64,000 nucleotides of DNA, taken from NCBI GenBank assembly GCA_002221725.1, contig NJFT01000037.1, positions 179,287-243,286 of the forward strand, given 5' to 3'. The notes under the pieces were generated by a model that ran no database searches, was not told the DNA's origin, and saw only the letters and a list, made by a program, of their open reading frames with translations. The stretch comes from Scedosporium boydii. Taxonomy: Eukaryota; Ascomycota; Sordariomycetes; Microascales; Microascaceae. This document shows positions 24,273 to 35,081 of this stretch, one piece after another. Both the position numbers and the translations under genes were made by a program. The number at the start of each line of letters is the position of its first letter. The first letter of the stretch is position 1.

Positions 24273-25156
24273 GAAGGGCCACCGCTTGTCATTGATCCCT
24301 TCTCGCGGGTTTCGGGTTTATTATCAGGTTAGGTCTAGGACGGGAAATCTGCGGTGTTCGAGAGGGGGGAGACCAGGAATCCTTTCTTTCTCGGCACATG
24401 TCTTTTGGCGTCCTGGGTGGTGAGGGGTCCGAGGACACGCCTCAATGTTTCCTTGGAGGCGTCGGACACCCCATGGGAGAAGATCAAGTATGGTGAGGGG
24501 AGTTATCAATATTGATTGATAACACAACCACCTTAGTTAGCGCAGAGTCTCAACTCGAGGCCAGACCATGGAGATGTGTTGACGTTACAATGGCAACGTT
24601 GGGGCGCCTGAATTGTAGAGTTGGGATTCTATGGCTCTGTACGACATATATTGGCAAAGTCCAGAGAACGGTAAATCTCTACTGGCCTGGCCATGGCAGG
24701 CTATACGAGAGCGGCATTAGGTGCGTCCTTATCCTACTTGTTCTTATCCTATAGCCTATCCGCCCTATGGTAGAGAAGGGGACGGAGCTGGGATAAAAAA
24801 AGCTACAGGCCGGGATTAACAAGAATGAACCCGGCCCAGGGATTCATGAACAAGGACGGCTGGGAATTGGAGGTTAATCCCGAGGACTGGCCAGATAATG
24901 GGCATTAAATGGAAAATAATATTCCTCGATGCGCGATGCCGTGGATTGCCGTGCTCCCGTATGGGGATCTATAAGCATTGCAATATTGTATCAATGATTC
25001 AATAATCCCTCCATTGTCTGGGTTGTCTGGGCAAGGTGTCTGGGGGACCAAATCATAGACTATGTGGCTTCCGGTTATAGATATCGAGCGGTTGCAAAAT
25101 TTGGCGGCTGCGTGTGCATATACAGCCAGCACTATTTTGCAGCCGTGAAGCTCGAG

Positions 25157-25178
25157 AATATCAATATCAATATCAATA
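25157..25178. repeat. short tandem repeat, 6-base unit AATATC
   Basis: Three exact hexamer units plus AATA. It lies in the gene-poor region and has no visible functional context. Confidence 0.6.
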
Positions 25179-28100
25179 GATGGAGGAGGTTGCATGATTT
25201 CTCCGGCTCGGTGCCTTGGAGTGGGAATAATCCAATAAAATCCGGACTGAGGCTGTCGGCAGCTAGAAAGCTGGAAATCTAAGACCCTCGTGAACAAAGA
25301 AAGCCGTGTCGGGCAGGACGGGCGACCAAAAGTCAATTTACCCTGCACCAAGCCAACCCATCTTGTCGGGTAAGGGACGGGACTCTCGGACTCCATGTAC
25401 TGTCCTCCTTCGAGCCTATCCGATGATTGAGATGGTGGTGTCATGCCACACGCCACTTCAATGTTATCTGTGCACGGAAAGGACTGAGAGAACTGGCAAC
25501 AGATCTAGTTTGATATCAGATAATAACAGCACCAATCCAGCCTCGTCTCCTCCAGTACCTACTTCGTGGGCATCGTCGGGCCAGTTCCGAGTAACGCGCC
25601 TCCCGGGCAGTTCACTATTAACTTGGTGCGTTGCTATAGAGCGGAACCATAATGAACATCTTGATCAAAGATTTGATGGCGAGGGTTATCATAATGTGTC
25701 TACCTCGTGCTTATACAGGCGCATATGCCGATGCGATATAATTCGGCAATGGCCTTTTAAACTTGGTTTTGCTCCTACTCTGCCTCGAGATTCAACTCGA
25801 TTGGTTCCTGTCCCATCAACCGACAGTGCTATGGGATAGAACTAGAGTGTACACTTCGTTCCCCCGCCTGCATGCTAGTCTCGGCAATCCTCTCCTTCTG
25901 CATGCTTTCCTCGTTTCCTTCAGACTGGATGCTTTTTGTCTCACTTCAATGTTGGCCGGTAATGTCGAGTTTCCCTGCTTGCCACCGCTTTGGTGGGGGA
26001 TAAATGCTGTAGTGGAAACGCACTGCAGCAGGATAGGATCAACAATTGGAAGGAGCCCTCTCCCACCAGATCAAGTGAACGATGGATCTTTTCTCAAGGC
26101 GTGTGTTCTCTCCCTCCTTCGCTCCTTCCATTTCGCTTCTCGAGAGCCTCAAAATTGACTTTTGTTGTAACATTGGAAAGCCGGCCCTATGTTTCCATTT
26201 AGGAAGGAACATATTTGGGTCAGGGGTGAGGTGGGGGTGGCTAGCTCCTTCCCTGACACCCACCGTCGGATGGCTGCTTCCTCGACCGAGAATCTTCTCG
26301 TCATACTGGGGCACCCGCCGAAGTAAGACAAGATTTGACTCCTCTTCTCTCCACAACCCGGCGTGCCTAGCCACCATAATCTGCCTGGATGGGGAGATGC
26401 TTTCGCGATGCAATTGTCCCATGCATCCACGGACAGCGAAACTGAACTTGGCATCAAGGAGCCAACAACACGAGCTTGGTGTGTGCTAGTCCCGTACACT
26501 ACAACCACACTACAGCCGCTACCCCTCACTGTGGATGCAAGATGTGCTGCGAGGGCATCTTGTTGTGGCTTGCCAAATCTCGGGCTCTCCGTTCTGCTCG
26601 AGGGCCTCTCCAGAAGAATTCTTGGTTCTTGTGGATACGGCTTACACTGCTTAGGCAGACAAGACTAGTTCTCCACCTTTGAATCACCAGTGGCTGCGAC
26701 GAGGCAAAAGCTCGCATCCGGCCCCAGGAAAAAAAAGGATCGCGACAGCACCGGCGGAGGATTCCCCAGGAGTGTAGGGCCGATAAGTCCTGCAGGCCTA
26801 CTCCTGTATGTGACAACCTCATCGTCCATGGTTATGGATCAAATCTATTGCCAACGGTGGCAGACAGGCTTGGGAGAAGAACCCTGGATCAGAATGCCAC
26901 AAATCCAACCGAAAGTTGAAGATTGCCATATTCGGCCCCTTGCACTGCTCTTGGCCTATTGCCTCGTTGCATTCGCTGCAGGGGCACGAATATTTTTTCG
27001 TCAGGCCCGTGGAGCTCGATGTGTGCACTGGACGACGAAGTCTGAGTGCAACGATCCTCTTCATTGGGACCAAGACGTCCGAGCCTCCATTTCATTTTTG
27101 CTGAATACCTCGGCGCGGTGGTCACCGCCAGGTACTCTTTCTGTTCCCATGTGTTGCTGTGGTGTTCTCTACACTACGATTGACTGAGGTTAATTAGAGT
27201 ACACCGGTTGACTGTGGGCGCAGGAGCCTAAACTGTCAGCTGAATCCTTGGACTCGGCACTGGCAACAATTCCGAGGATATTGGTGGGCTCGGCAAGACT
27301 ACCCGCGCTCTTAGCAGGTAAGAATGAGAGGCTGGTCTTGCTCCAACCACTTTAGTTAGGCTCAGTCGCCACCCTCTCCAAACAACGCAAGTTATCATGT
27401 CCCACGGAGCACTTTTCGGGGTCCAGGACACCTGGTCACGGACATGGAGGCTAGTTTAGGGGGTGCCCTTGGACGAACCTTGTCAAGAGGGGCGATTCGG
27501 CAGCGGTATTCTGCTCGGCACATAGAATCCGACGAAACTCAACTTGCCAGGCTGCCATGTCAGGAAGTGACCAGAGATATCCCAGGGTGCATGGAGTCGT
27601 CGGCAAGGCCTGACTGGGCCTTTATCTTTGCATCATGATTACGTCTGACAGAAGGACGTAAGCGCACATTTCTTTCAACTGAGACCTTCTCCGAGATAGA
27701 CATTCACTCATGTCGTGCTGGGGTCGGTAGCTTCGGCTCTCTTTGCGCCACGCGACAAATCATTGGGAAAAAAGCAATTTAGTTTCTTGAAACAAAATGC
27801 ATCAATCACTAAACCAAGTTCGAGAGTTCGAGTCGGAAATATCCCCACATCGTGTCAACATAGCACTGGTCTAACACTAATACGGGAGCTCTGAAAAAGG
27901 ACTGCCGACATAATAGTGCAGTACTACACTCCACTGCCGTACACTACACATACTCCTCGCCCACTGGACTAGTGTACACTGCATTCACTACACTACGGAG
28001 TACTACAACCACGACTGCTGTAGCGTGCTATATCGTACGAAATCGCTAGCTATTACGTACCAGGATACCGAGCTCCAGGACGACTATACACTAATACTTA

Positions 28101-31100
28101 CTTACCCTCTATCATGGTGGACATCGCGAGGCCCGTGGAGAGCAGATGGGGCATTTCAGCCGCCCCGGCCGCCGAAAACAACCTAAACTAGCAGTTGGTA
28201 CGTTTTCTTCCATTGTTCGACCGAGAACCCAGAATAGAAGTAACATGGGTACAATCTAGAAACAATTTTTTTTTTCTTTTCTGTCGGCCGTTTTGATCTC
28301 GGCGCTTCTCAGCAGTAGTACATGCTGCTTAACCAAGATAACGGAATCACGCCGACACCACGGCCGAACTCACGCTGACAGCAGACAGCGGAAGAATTCT
28401 CCTTGACATCACAGAATACCTGTAGTATGACCGAGCGACGTTCACAGCGGGCGGACTGGGAGGTAATCTCACGGCGTATCGTATCTAATGAACCCTGAAT
28501 CGTACTACTTCATACCCCCCGGCCTCTTGCTAACTCCGGCCTTCGAGCCAAACCACGCTAGGAAGGCCGCACACTTTCGTACGCGTCCTCCGAGTGGTCA
28601 AGAGAATCCAACGATTTACCTACCGGAAGGGTTTGATCGCATGCTGTAATACCTGTCATACCCTTGAAAATCTGCTTGTGATAGACGCACTCCACACGTT
28701 GCCTCCGGCAAATGTCCACGAAAGTACGCAACTCGTTGCGACGTTGATATGTCGAAATCGTTCCATTTCCCCAACCCCCTAGTAAGTGCAAGGTGATTTC
28801 TCGTGCCTTTCGTTCGCAACTTAATCCTTCTATAGTTTAGGATAAGTTACCTGCGAAGCAAATGATAGGTTTTATCGAGCAAGGATCGAGTTAAAGGAAC
28901 CTGCGTGATAACGCTAGTGCGTGCCAGATGTCCGTGGACACTAAGATTGATGGGATGGCACCAGGTCTCGGCAGTGTTGCCGTGGTGGTCAGTCATGCTG
29001 GGCTTCTTTCCGCGATAACGCACACATATGACGGAAAGAATTGCGGGGAAAGGTCCTGGTTGGATCGCATGGGATGAGAGAGAGTCTTTTGTGGCTTGTA
29101 CGAATGACACTAACGCTCCCTTTTTCGTCTACAACTGCTACGGTACCAGAGCCCAAAACTAGTCTAACGGAGCTGACCCACCAGGCCGGTCCTATTCATC
29201 GTTGGGACGGGCCCCTTTGTCATTTTCGGCGCCCGGGATAGGTTCCAATGAAGCCGAGCTTCTGAATGGAGCGGAGATGGAAATTTGCCGAGTGTCATAC
29301 ACACCCCCTTTCCCTCATTTTAGAGCACATACGAAGTACAGATACCGATTCACCATACTTGAACAGGCAAAATGTTCGATTTGGAGGCGAGATGCCAAGC
29401 GGGACTACCAAGGGCACCGACTAAATGCTCTGTCTGGCCGGGGGGTCATGGGATATCCCGGGCTTCTTGAGATTGAATAGCTTATTTCCTCCTCCTTGCT
29501 CACTCACAACAGGCCTCTGGGCCCTTCCTGCGCAGAAGGTTATCGCCACCCGGCCTCGTCGGAGTCTCATCGACGCTAGGTGTAGTTCCCTGGACCTGGG
29601 AGGCCGTAAATGGACGAATGGTAGGCATGTTATTATACCAGAGCTAGTTTCAACGACGTGAGGCCGAGGATAAGTAGCAGTAGTGTACATTGCGTGAGGG
29701 TGCGTCCTAGGGTTCCCTCACGAGTGCTGAAGTTGGCCGAGCAAGCAGCGTGATTGCCATCGAGAAAGGATGGCAAATCGGCTCGATTCGGTTCGAGCTC
29801 TCTCCGTGTCTAGTAAAGTCCTTGCCAAGGGAGAAATCCTTCCGGACGAGGCGGAACCGCGTTCGCGGAGGGGCACAGAGCCATGAACTAAACCGGGTAA
29901 TAAAAGCTAAAAGGCGCTATCTTATCAAAGGGGGAGAAAACCAGGGGCGATGCATTGTACATGGGGGTTCACTCCCTTCGGTGTCCAGCGCAGCACGGCG
30001 GGCGTTTGTGAAGGAAAGGAAGGGAGAATGCTACAGCCAAATGATACTCTGCCTCTTTGGGTGAGAGTAAGTGATGGTATTGTTTCTTTTCAGCCGTCGC
30101 AATATGGCTAGGCGTTTAGTTTGTAGGTGTAAGGATAGGAAAGTCCGGGGCCTGCTTCCGACGTGGTCCTCGGTAGGGGAAGCAAAGGGTGAGAAGACAC
30201 CTGTGCTCTAGCAGAGAATAGGACCCGTCAAGCGTTTTCACCGCGAGAGGAACTGGCGAGGATTAACGGGGCCTTTTGAGCCGGCATGCCTTTTCGAGAT
30301 GGAGTAAAGAAAATGAATCGGTTCCTAGTAGAAGATGAAGGATGGGAGGATCCGGAGGCAGCAGTACAGCATGCCGCTTCAGGAAGTCAGGGATGCTCTC
30401 TTCCATGGACTTCTGCCAATCCCGTTGGGCCACACGAAGCGACAATCCAATGTCGGATAAAACGCCTGCTTGAGTTGATACTTCCCCGTTGATGCTTCCT
30501 CCCCGGAGAAGAAGCTCAAGTGGCTCGAGCTGGATGACTGGTTCACGGGCCGTCCTGTAACTACCGGCCCGCCCTACATCTGCACTTGGCTCAACCAGGA
30601 ATGCTTGGACGTGGATAATTCCATGGGCTCCTGCGTTGGATGTTACGAGTTACGGCGACTGCAGCGCGGGGAGGGGGGGGGAACGCGACCCAAGATCGTC
30701 CTGGTCTACCGGATGAGAACGAGCTGGGTGCTTGCAACGGAGGGCGGCGACACCATTGATAGGTATACGGAGAGACGGTTCATCTCCTGGCAAGCTCTGT
30801 GCTCCTTAACTTAACCCTAGGAAGTCGTCGAGTGTATACAGCAAGATACGAGCTCGGATCCCATCCATATGTCGGCAATCTAACGCGTCAAGATGCATAC
30901 TTGCCATGCCATGGTGAGATTGTCCAATATAAGCGATATCTTGGCTGCACGGCCGGAGGATCGAGATGCAGAAGGGTGTGTTCAGAGGACGGGCGAGATC
31001 ATGGATATTCCGAAGTGAACCCCTCCCTCAATTCGAAAAGAAAAGGTGGAGAGAGGGTGTGCTCCTGATATCCTGCTCGTGTGACAACGGGAATTATTGC

Positions 31101-32129
31101 ACACCCGCAAAAGAGCAAGGAGATTGAGGGAAAGGTGTGAAGGCATGGGCCGTCTGGATGTTGGTCGGTCCACAGGGCATCATCGCCCGCGCTCACTCGT
31201 AGTATATTGACTGATTGACCATGCATTCCATTTGGGACGCCCATTTCGTGTCTGCGGTTTTTTCGCCCCCGTTCTCTTTCGGAATGTTATTCGGAATATT
31301 GTTTATGTTACATCATCCGTTGAGCTGTTGGTTGGTTCTGAGGCATTGGGGCGTTCGGATCTGGGAACCGATATTCCGCCTCCCCTGCCACAGCACCAAC
31401 ACACCACTTCTTAAACACCGAAAGCATTGCACAAGCTGTTGGCGATCGGCAGCCCTAGGAAAGAAAAAAAAGGGGTGAAGAGAATGGGAAGGGAAAAGGA
31501 ATTGATCCTGGCACCACACCCTTACACGAGGGGATGGGGGAAGATGATAATCTCCCCTGTTGGTTGTCGCCATTCTCGGATAAAAGTTTTTATGCCCCCT
31601 CATGTGATGGGAGGCGCTGCCGTTGGCAATGTGATGTTGGGGTAGGACGGGCCGCAGAGACAAGAGGGAGGGGAGATAGATCACGCATCTAAGGCATTAT
31701 GCTGGTTCTGCCGTCTGGCCAAGGCGTTCTCGAAGGCTGTTCCTGGCTTGCGACTTTTTGTGCGACGAGGGGTAACGAAGCTCTTGATTTGATTGTTGTG
31801 CCACGCTGGGCATGCAGTTGTAAATTAACATTGATAGCTCAGAGCTCGAGACCTCATCGACCGGAGAACCTCGTAAAAAATTCACTTTTTCCCTGTCCCA
31901 GACTCCTCTCTCCATAAAACCAATCCCAGAAGCGGGGGTATAATCTAGCGTAATGTAGTGTAAAGTGGTCCATCGTGTAGTCAAGCACGCTGGAATGGCG
32001 CCGAATGCAATGGTTCGTCGCCTTCTTCGGTGTGACGGGCTGCATCATTGGTCTCGCTAGGCCAATCCTTTGGCGCTGCGCGTCCGTCTGCGGTGGCGGC
32101 AGACGCGAGGGATCAGAGGACCTTTCGAA

Positions 32130-33119
32130 TCAATCAATCTCAGAGTCATCAACCTCAGAGTCCTCGCCCTCTATGCCCGCTTGCGTCGCGTCCTCATCCT
32201 CATCAGAATCAGACGACGAATCGTCGTCGTCCCTGCCCCGTTTCCGCTTAACCGGCACGCTGGCCACCTCTCCCTTCCTCACGAAGACGTAGCTCCTAGC
32301 CAACCTATTTTCGCCCTTCCACCCCCCACCCGTCTCTCCCTTCTTGTTCCTCACGACGCCGAACGTGCGCGCGTGCGCGTATCCTGGATACGCGTCGGCC
32401 TGGAACCGGAAGCTCCTCTCAACCTGTAAGCCGCAGTGGCGGCCCAGGTCCCTAATGTTCCACAGCGTATACGGTTCGCCCTCGAACAGCGTCACGACGA
32501 TGGTGCCGCCCGGCGCGAGGCTAGGTTCAGCGCGGCGGAAGAAGCCGACGAGGAGTTCTTGGTTATACCGGACCTGGCGGTTCACGTCGGTGGACTTTCC
32601 GCCGACGTGGGGAAAGTTGAACAGGATGCGATCCATGGCGGGTTTCTTGACCGCCTTGTTCTTCCTCTTTTGTGGCAGCACCACATCCTCGGACGTGACC
32701 TGACGGTCGCTGGTCGTCTTTTCCACAAACGCGCTCATCTTGGTCGCATCGATGTTGTAGAGGAGCTTCGCGCCCGCCGCCTCAATCGTGGCAATGTGGG
32801 CTTCGGCGTGGGGATATTTCTCGAGGAGCTCGGCGCGGGACTTGTCCCACACCGTCGCCGTCACGCGCGTGCATTTGTGGTGTGTTATGAGGCTGGCGGC
32901 GAAGCTGAGGTCGCCTTCGCCGACGAGAAGGATGCGGTCGGCTGGGGAGAAGGGGATTGTCGGCGGTTCTTTGGGCGGGGGAGGCGCCGGCTTTTTTTGC
33001 TGTGGTTGTTGCGGGTTGTTCGAGTTGGCTTTGGCCTTGGGTTTCTGCTGGGGCTTCGCCGAGTTCGGTTTTGTGGGCCGAGGGGCGCCGAAGCGCGAAA
33101 GCTTTCGCTTCTTACTCAT
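32130..33119 (-). CDS. BMT5: 25S rRNA (uridine-N3)-methyltransferase, BMT5-like (DUF2431)
   Basis: This is a nucleolar SAM-dependent methyltransferase; the yeast enzyme makes m3U in 25S rRNA. It is a single exon of 329 aa. The first 60 residues are basic and Pro/Gln-rich, fitting nucleolar targeting. The Rossmann domain starts with DRILLVGEGDLSFAASL (SAM-binding loop, around residues 62-78) and continues with VTATVWDKSRAELLEKYP. The family signature ILFNFPHVGGKSTDVNRQV (around 165-185) and GGTIVVTLFEGEPYTLW come next. The C-terminal tail is a KRKRGR patch followed by an acidic Ser/Asp/Glu run, common in ribosome-biogenesis factors. The stop abuts the gene-poor region on its left. The long open frame on the opposite strand is a codon-bias shadow. 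Confidence 0.93.
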   Translation of the reverse strand: MSKKRKLSRFGAPRPTKPNSAKPQQKPKAKANSNNPQQPQQKKPAPPPPKEPPTIPFSPADRILLVGEGDLSFAASLITHHKCTRVTATVWDKSRAELLEKYPHAEAHIATIEAAGAKLLYNIDATKMSAFVEKTTSDRQVTSEDVVLPQKRKNKAVKKPAMDRILFNFPHVGGKSTDVNRQVRYNQELLVGFFRRAEPSLAPGGTIVVTLFEGEPYTLWNIRDLGRHCGLQVERSFRFQADAYPGYAHARTFGVVRNKKGETGGGWKGENRLARSYVFVRKGEVASVPVKRKRGRDDDDSSSDSDEDEDATQAGIEGEDSEVDDSEID

Positions 33120-33919
33120 TTCGAAGAGGTGAAGAGACGGCAGTGGAGGTCGGCGGAGGGGGGGGTGAGGTCGGGGGTTTTAATATCGTTGGAGGTCGGG
33201 CCGGGTCTTGCCCGTCGGCGATGGTCTCAATGGATTCAGCACAGGCCAATGCTCTTCCATGATTGATTTTTCAAGTCTTACATAAGAGGGTAAACCCCAC
33301 AGTTCATTGTTGTAGTTTGTACGAAGTATTCCAGAACCACCTCTCACCATCAGTGGGATGGATTTAAGTATCAAGTAAAAGCGCCGACGAACTTATGATG
33401 GGGTAGGAAAATGAATCAATCGTTTAAAACCTGCCCGTGAGAGTCTCCGAAGGTTTAACTATTAGTAGGGTATAAAGGGCAAGGCTATGCATATTGGGGA
33501 AGCACTCTTGATCCAAACTGCGCAAGTCATTTACACATAAAACACAACGGCGTCTATGACCGACTGAATCCTTCTTCAATGTTACGACAACTGGGTAGCG
33601 CGGTATCCCTCGCCTACTGAGAAGCGCAGTTGGGTCTTCTTGATATCATTTATGGAGAACACTGTTCTTGGGCACCCGCATGCGATTCTTCTTCCGACAT
33701 CAAACCCGTCAACTCCACAAGCTGTCAGTGAGTCCATCTAGATACAAACTCAAGGATTCTTATAAAATCGGAACAAAAATACGCTCTGGAGTGGGAGATT
33801 AGGAGGCGACGTCAAGGGTCATTCATGTCCTCGTGCCATCGTCTCTTCTCCTCTCATCGTGATGTTGTGATTTCAAACCTCGCAGTTTGGAGATGAAAGC
33901 GTCCAAGACTGGAGTCTTT
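33120..33919. other. intergenic region, BMT5 promoter and LSM5 3' region
   Basis: About 800 bases between two leftward genes. It contains one copy of the dispersed TACGAAGTA word at 33320-33328, about 200 bases upstream of the BMT5 start. No open frame or RNA gene is supported. Confidence 0.5.
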
Positions 33920-34495
33920 TCATGATACTGGTCCCTCTCCACCAGGAATGAGCTGTCGCCGTGCCAGTCAGTGATCCGACATTTCGACCGCCGCCACGAA
34001 TTCGGAGTGCTCACCATGCAAATGTTATTTCCGTTGAGAAGGATTTTAGGAAGCTTAGTGTGGTTGCCAGAGTAATCACTACGGCCCAATTATCAGTTTG
34101 GAGCACCGTGAGAGTAGAGCAAGGGAGAGAGAGCCGTACAATTCCGTCACGTCCTCGAGGACCATATCTATAAGATGATATTAGACTCTTATATCAGGAG
34201 AGATCTCGGGGGAGCTCTGAAGAGTCACTTACTGACATAGTCATCGAATCCAAGCAGCGTTCCACTGAACTCTGCAAACCAGATGCAGTTAGTCAAGAGA
34301 CTCATTCTGGTGCTTTAAAAAGCCCAAAAAGAGAAATGCAAACCCTTGTCTCCCTTCATTATGACCCATATCTTGGAGCCAACACATTTATCGATGAGTT
34401 CTGCAGCAAGTTAGGACGTGCCTTATTTCGAGGACAGCCTGGCGGGGTGGTTTGAGTTTACCAAGAGGAAGTAATTGAGTTGGTGGGGCAGCCAT
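33920..34495 (-). CDS. LSM5: U6 snRNA-associated Sm-like protein LSM5
   Basis: This is a subunit of the LSM2-8 ring on U6 snRNA and the LSM1-7 ring in mRNA decay. Six small exons were joined by hand: 34462-34495, 34344-34400, 34233-34271, 34140-34167, 34015-34078 and 33920-33952. They are separated by five introns of 61-72 bases, all GT..AG, giving an 84-aa protein. All phases match and the result reads [20 protein letters not shown], then [20 protein letters not shown] and [12 protein letters not shown] (Sm1 motif). [18 protein letters not shown] (Sm2 motif) is near the C-terminus. This agrees throughout with LSM5 from other eukaryotes, and no open frame longer than 64 codons survives without splicing. 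It shares a 586-base divergent promoter with the exonuclease gene. Confidence 0.95.
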
Positions 34496-35081
34496 TGTGA
34501 AAATCAGAGGCTCTGAGCGAGCTACTGAGACTTGCTAGAGAGGAGATCGACGGGAGAGATGGGAGACTAATCGGTATACTTCGATGCCTCTTTGACGAAA
34601 GATATGGCAAGGCTGTCGCAGTCGAGTTGATGCTCTGAGAGTGCCACAGCTTCAACGATGAATTCAGCGAGTTAAGAGAGGGACTGGACAGTTCGGCAGG
34701 ATGACTAAGCCGATATCTGCTCTGAGCTTGGAGCTTGTCTTGGACCAAATCCACACCAGAACTACAATTGCACCAACAGTGAAGTTTGACGAGCAATTTC
34801 GAGCTCCTAATCCGATATTGCGTTGCAATTATTGAAATTGACCAACCACTGATAACTCAAAGTGCTCGCACCTGTCACTTTGTCAACTTGGCCACCAGTT
34901 ATCACACACCCCTGGTAGGCTCACAGGTTGCAGGTGCTCCTGCTGCCTAGAACAGTTCCTCCTATTTCTGCATACACTCTCTCATCATGACCAATCAAAC
35001 GCTCCTTTTCAGCCGATGAACGAATAACCTCGACGATATGGGCGAACTGTCGCGGGACTTGGTGTAAGATACTTCATAGCC
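34496..35081. promoter_or_regulatory. bidirectional promoter between LSM5 and the exonuclease gene
   Basis: This 586-base stretch separates two divergent starts. A CCAATCA pentamer-plus-flank at 34991-34997, about 90 bases before the exonuclease ATG, fits a CCAAT box for the HAP/CBC complex in sequence and position. This is inference from the motif alone. Confidence 0.4.

Larger units (their letters stand above)
10112..32129. other. 22-kb gene-poor region
   Basis: Between the start of the zinc-cluster gene and the end of BMT5 I find no gene I can support. The longest open frames are under 190 codons, start in arbitrary places, lack recognisable domains and do not assemble through splice sites. 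The stretch does not look strongly AT-rich, and I see no transposase or reverse-transcriptase motif. It carries microsatellites, homopolymer runs and 14 of the 18 TACGAAGTA/TACTTCGTA words in the window. It could be an extended promoter of the zinc-cluster gene, a region of non-coding transcripts, or decayed insertion sequence. A clade-specific gene with many short exons could have been missed. Confidence 0.6.

Noticed and set aside
24905..25839. Pair of overlapping opposite-strand frames of 183 and 177 codons
   Set aside because: They overlap each other and a hexamer repeat, and neither resembles a protein; treated as chance frames.
26690..27187. 165-codon open frame in the gene-poor region
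   Set aside because: No domain, no neighbouring exons with matching phase, and competing frames on the other strand.
10112..32129. tRNA genes in the gene-poor region
   Set aside because: I looked for T-loop words of the GGTTCGA type with a matching acceptor stem on both strands and found none that folds. A tRNAscan-type search would settle it.
32436..33266. 276-codon open frame antisense to BMT5
   Set aside because: Arg/Gly/Phe-rich shadow of the GC-biased BMT5 exon; no recognisable motif.
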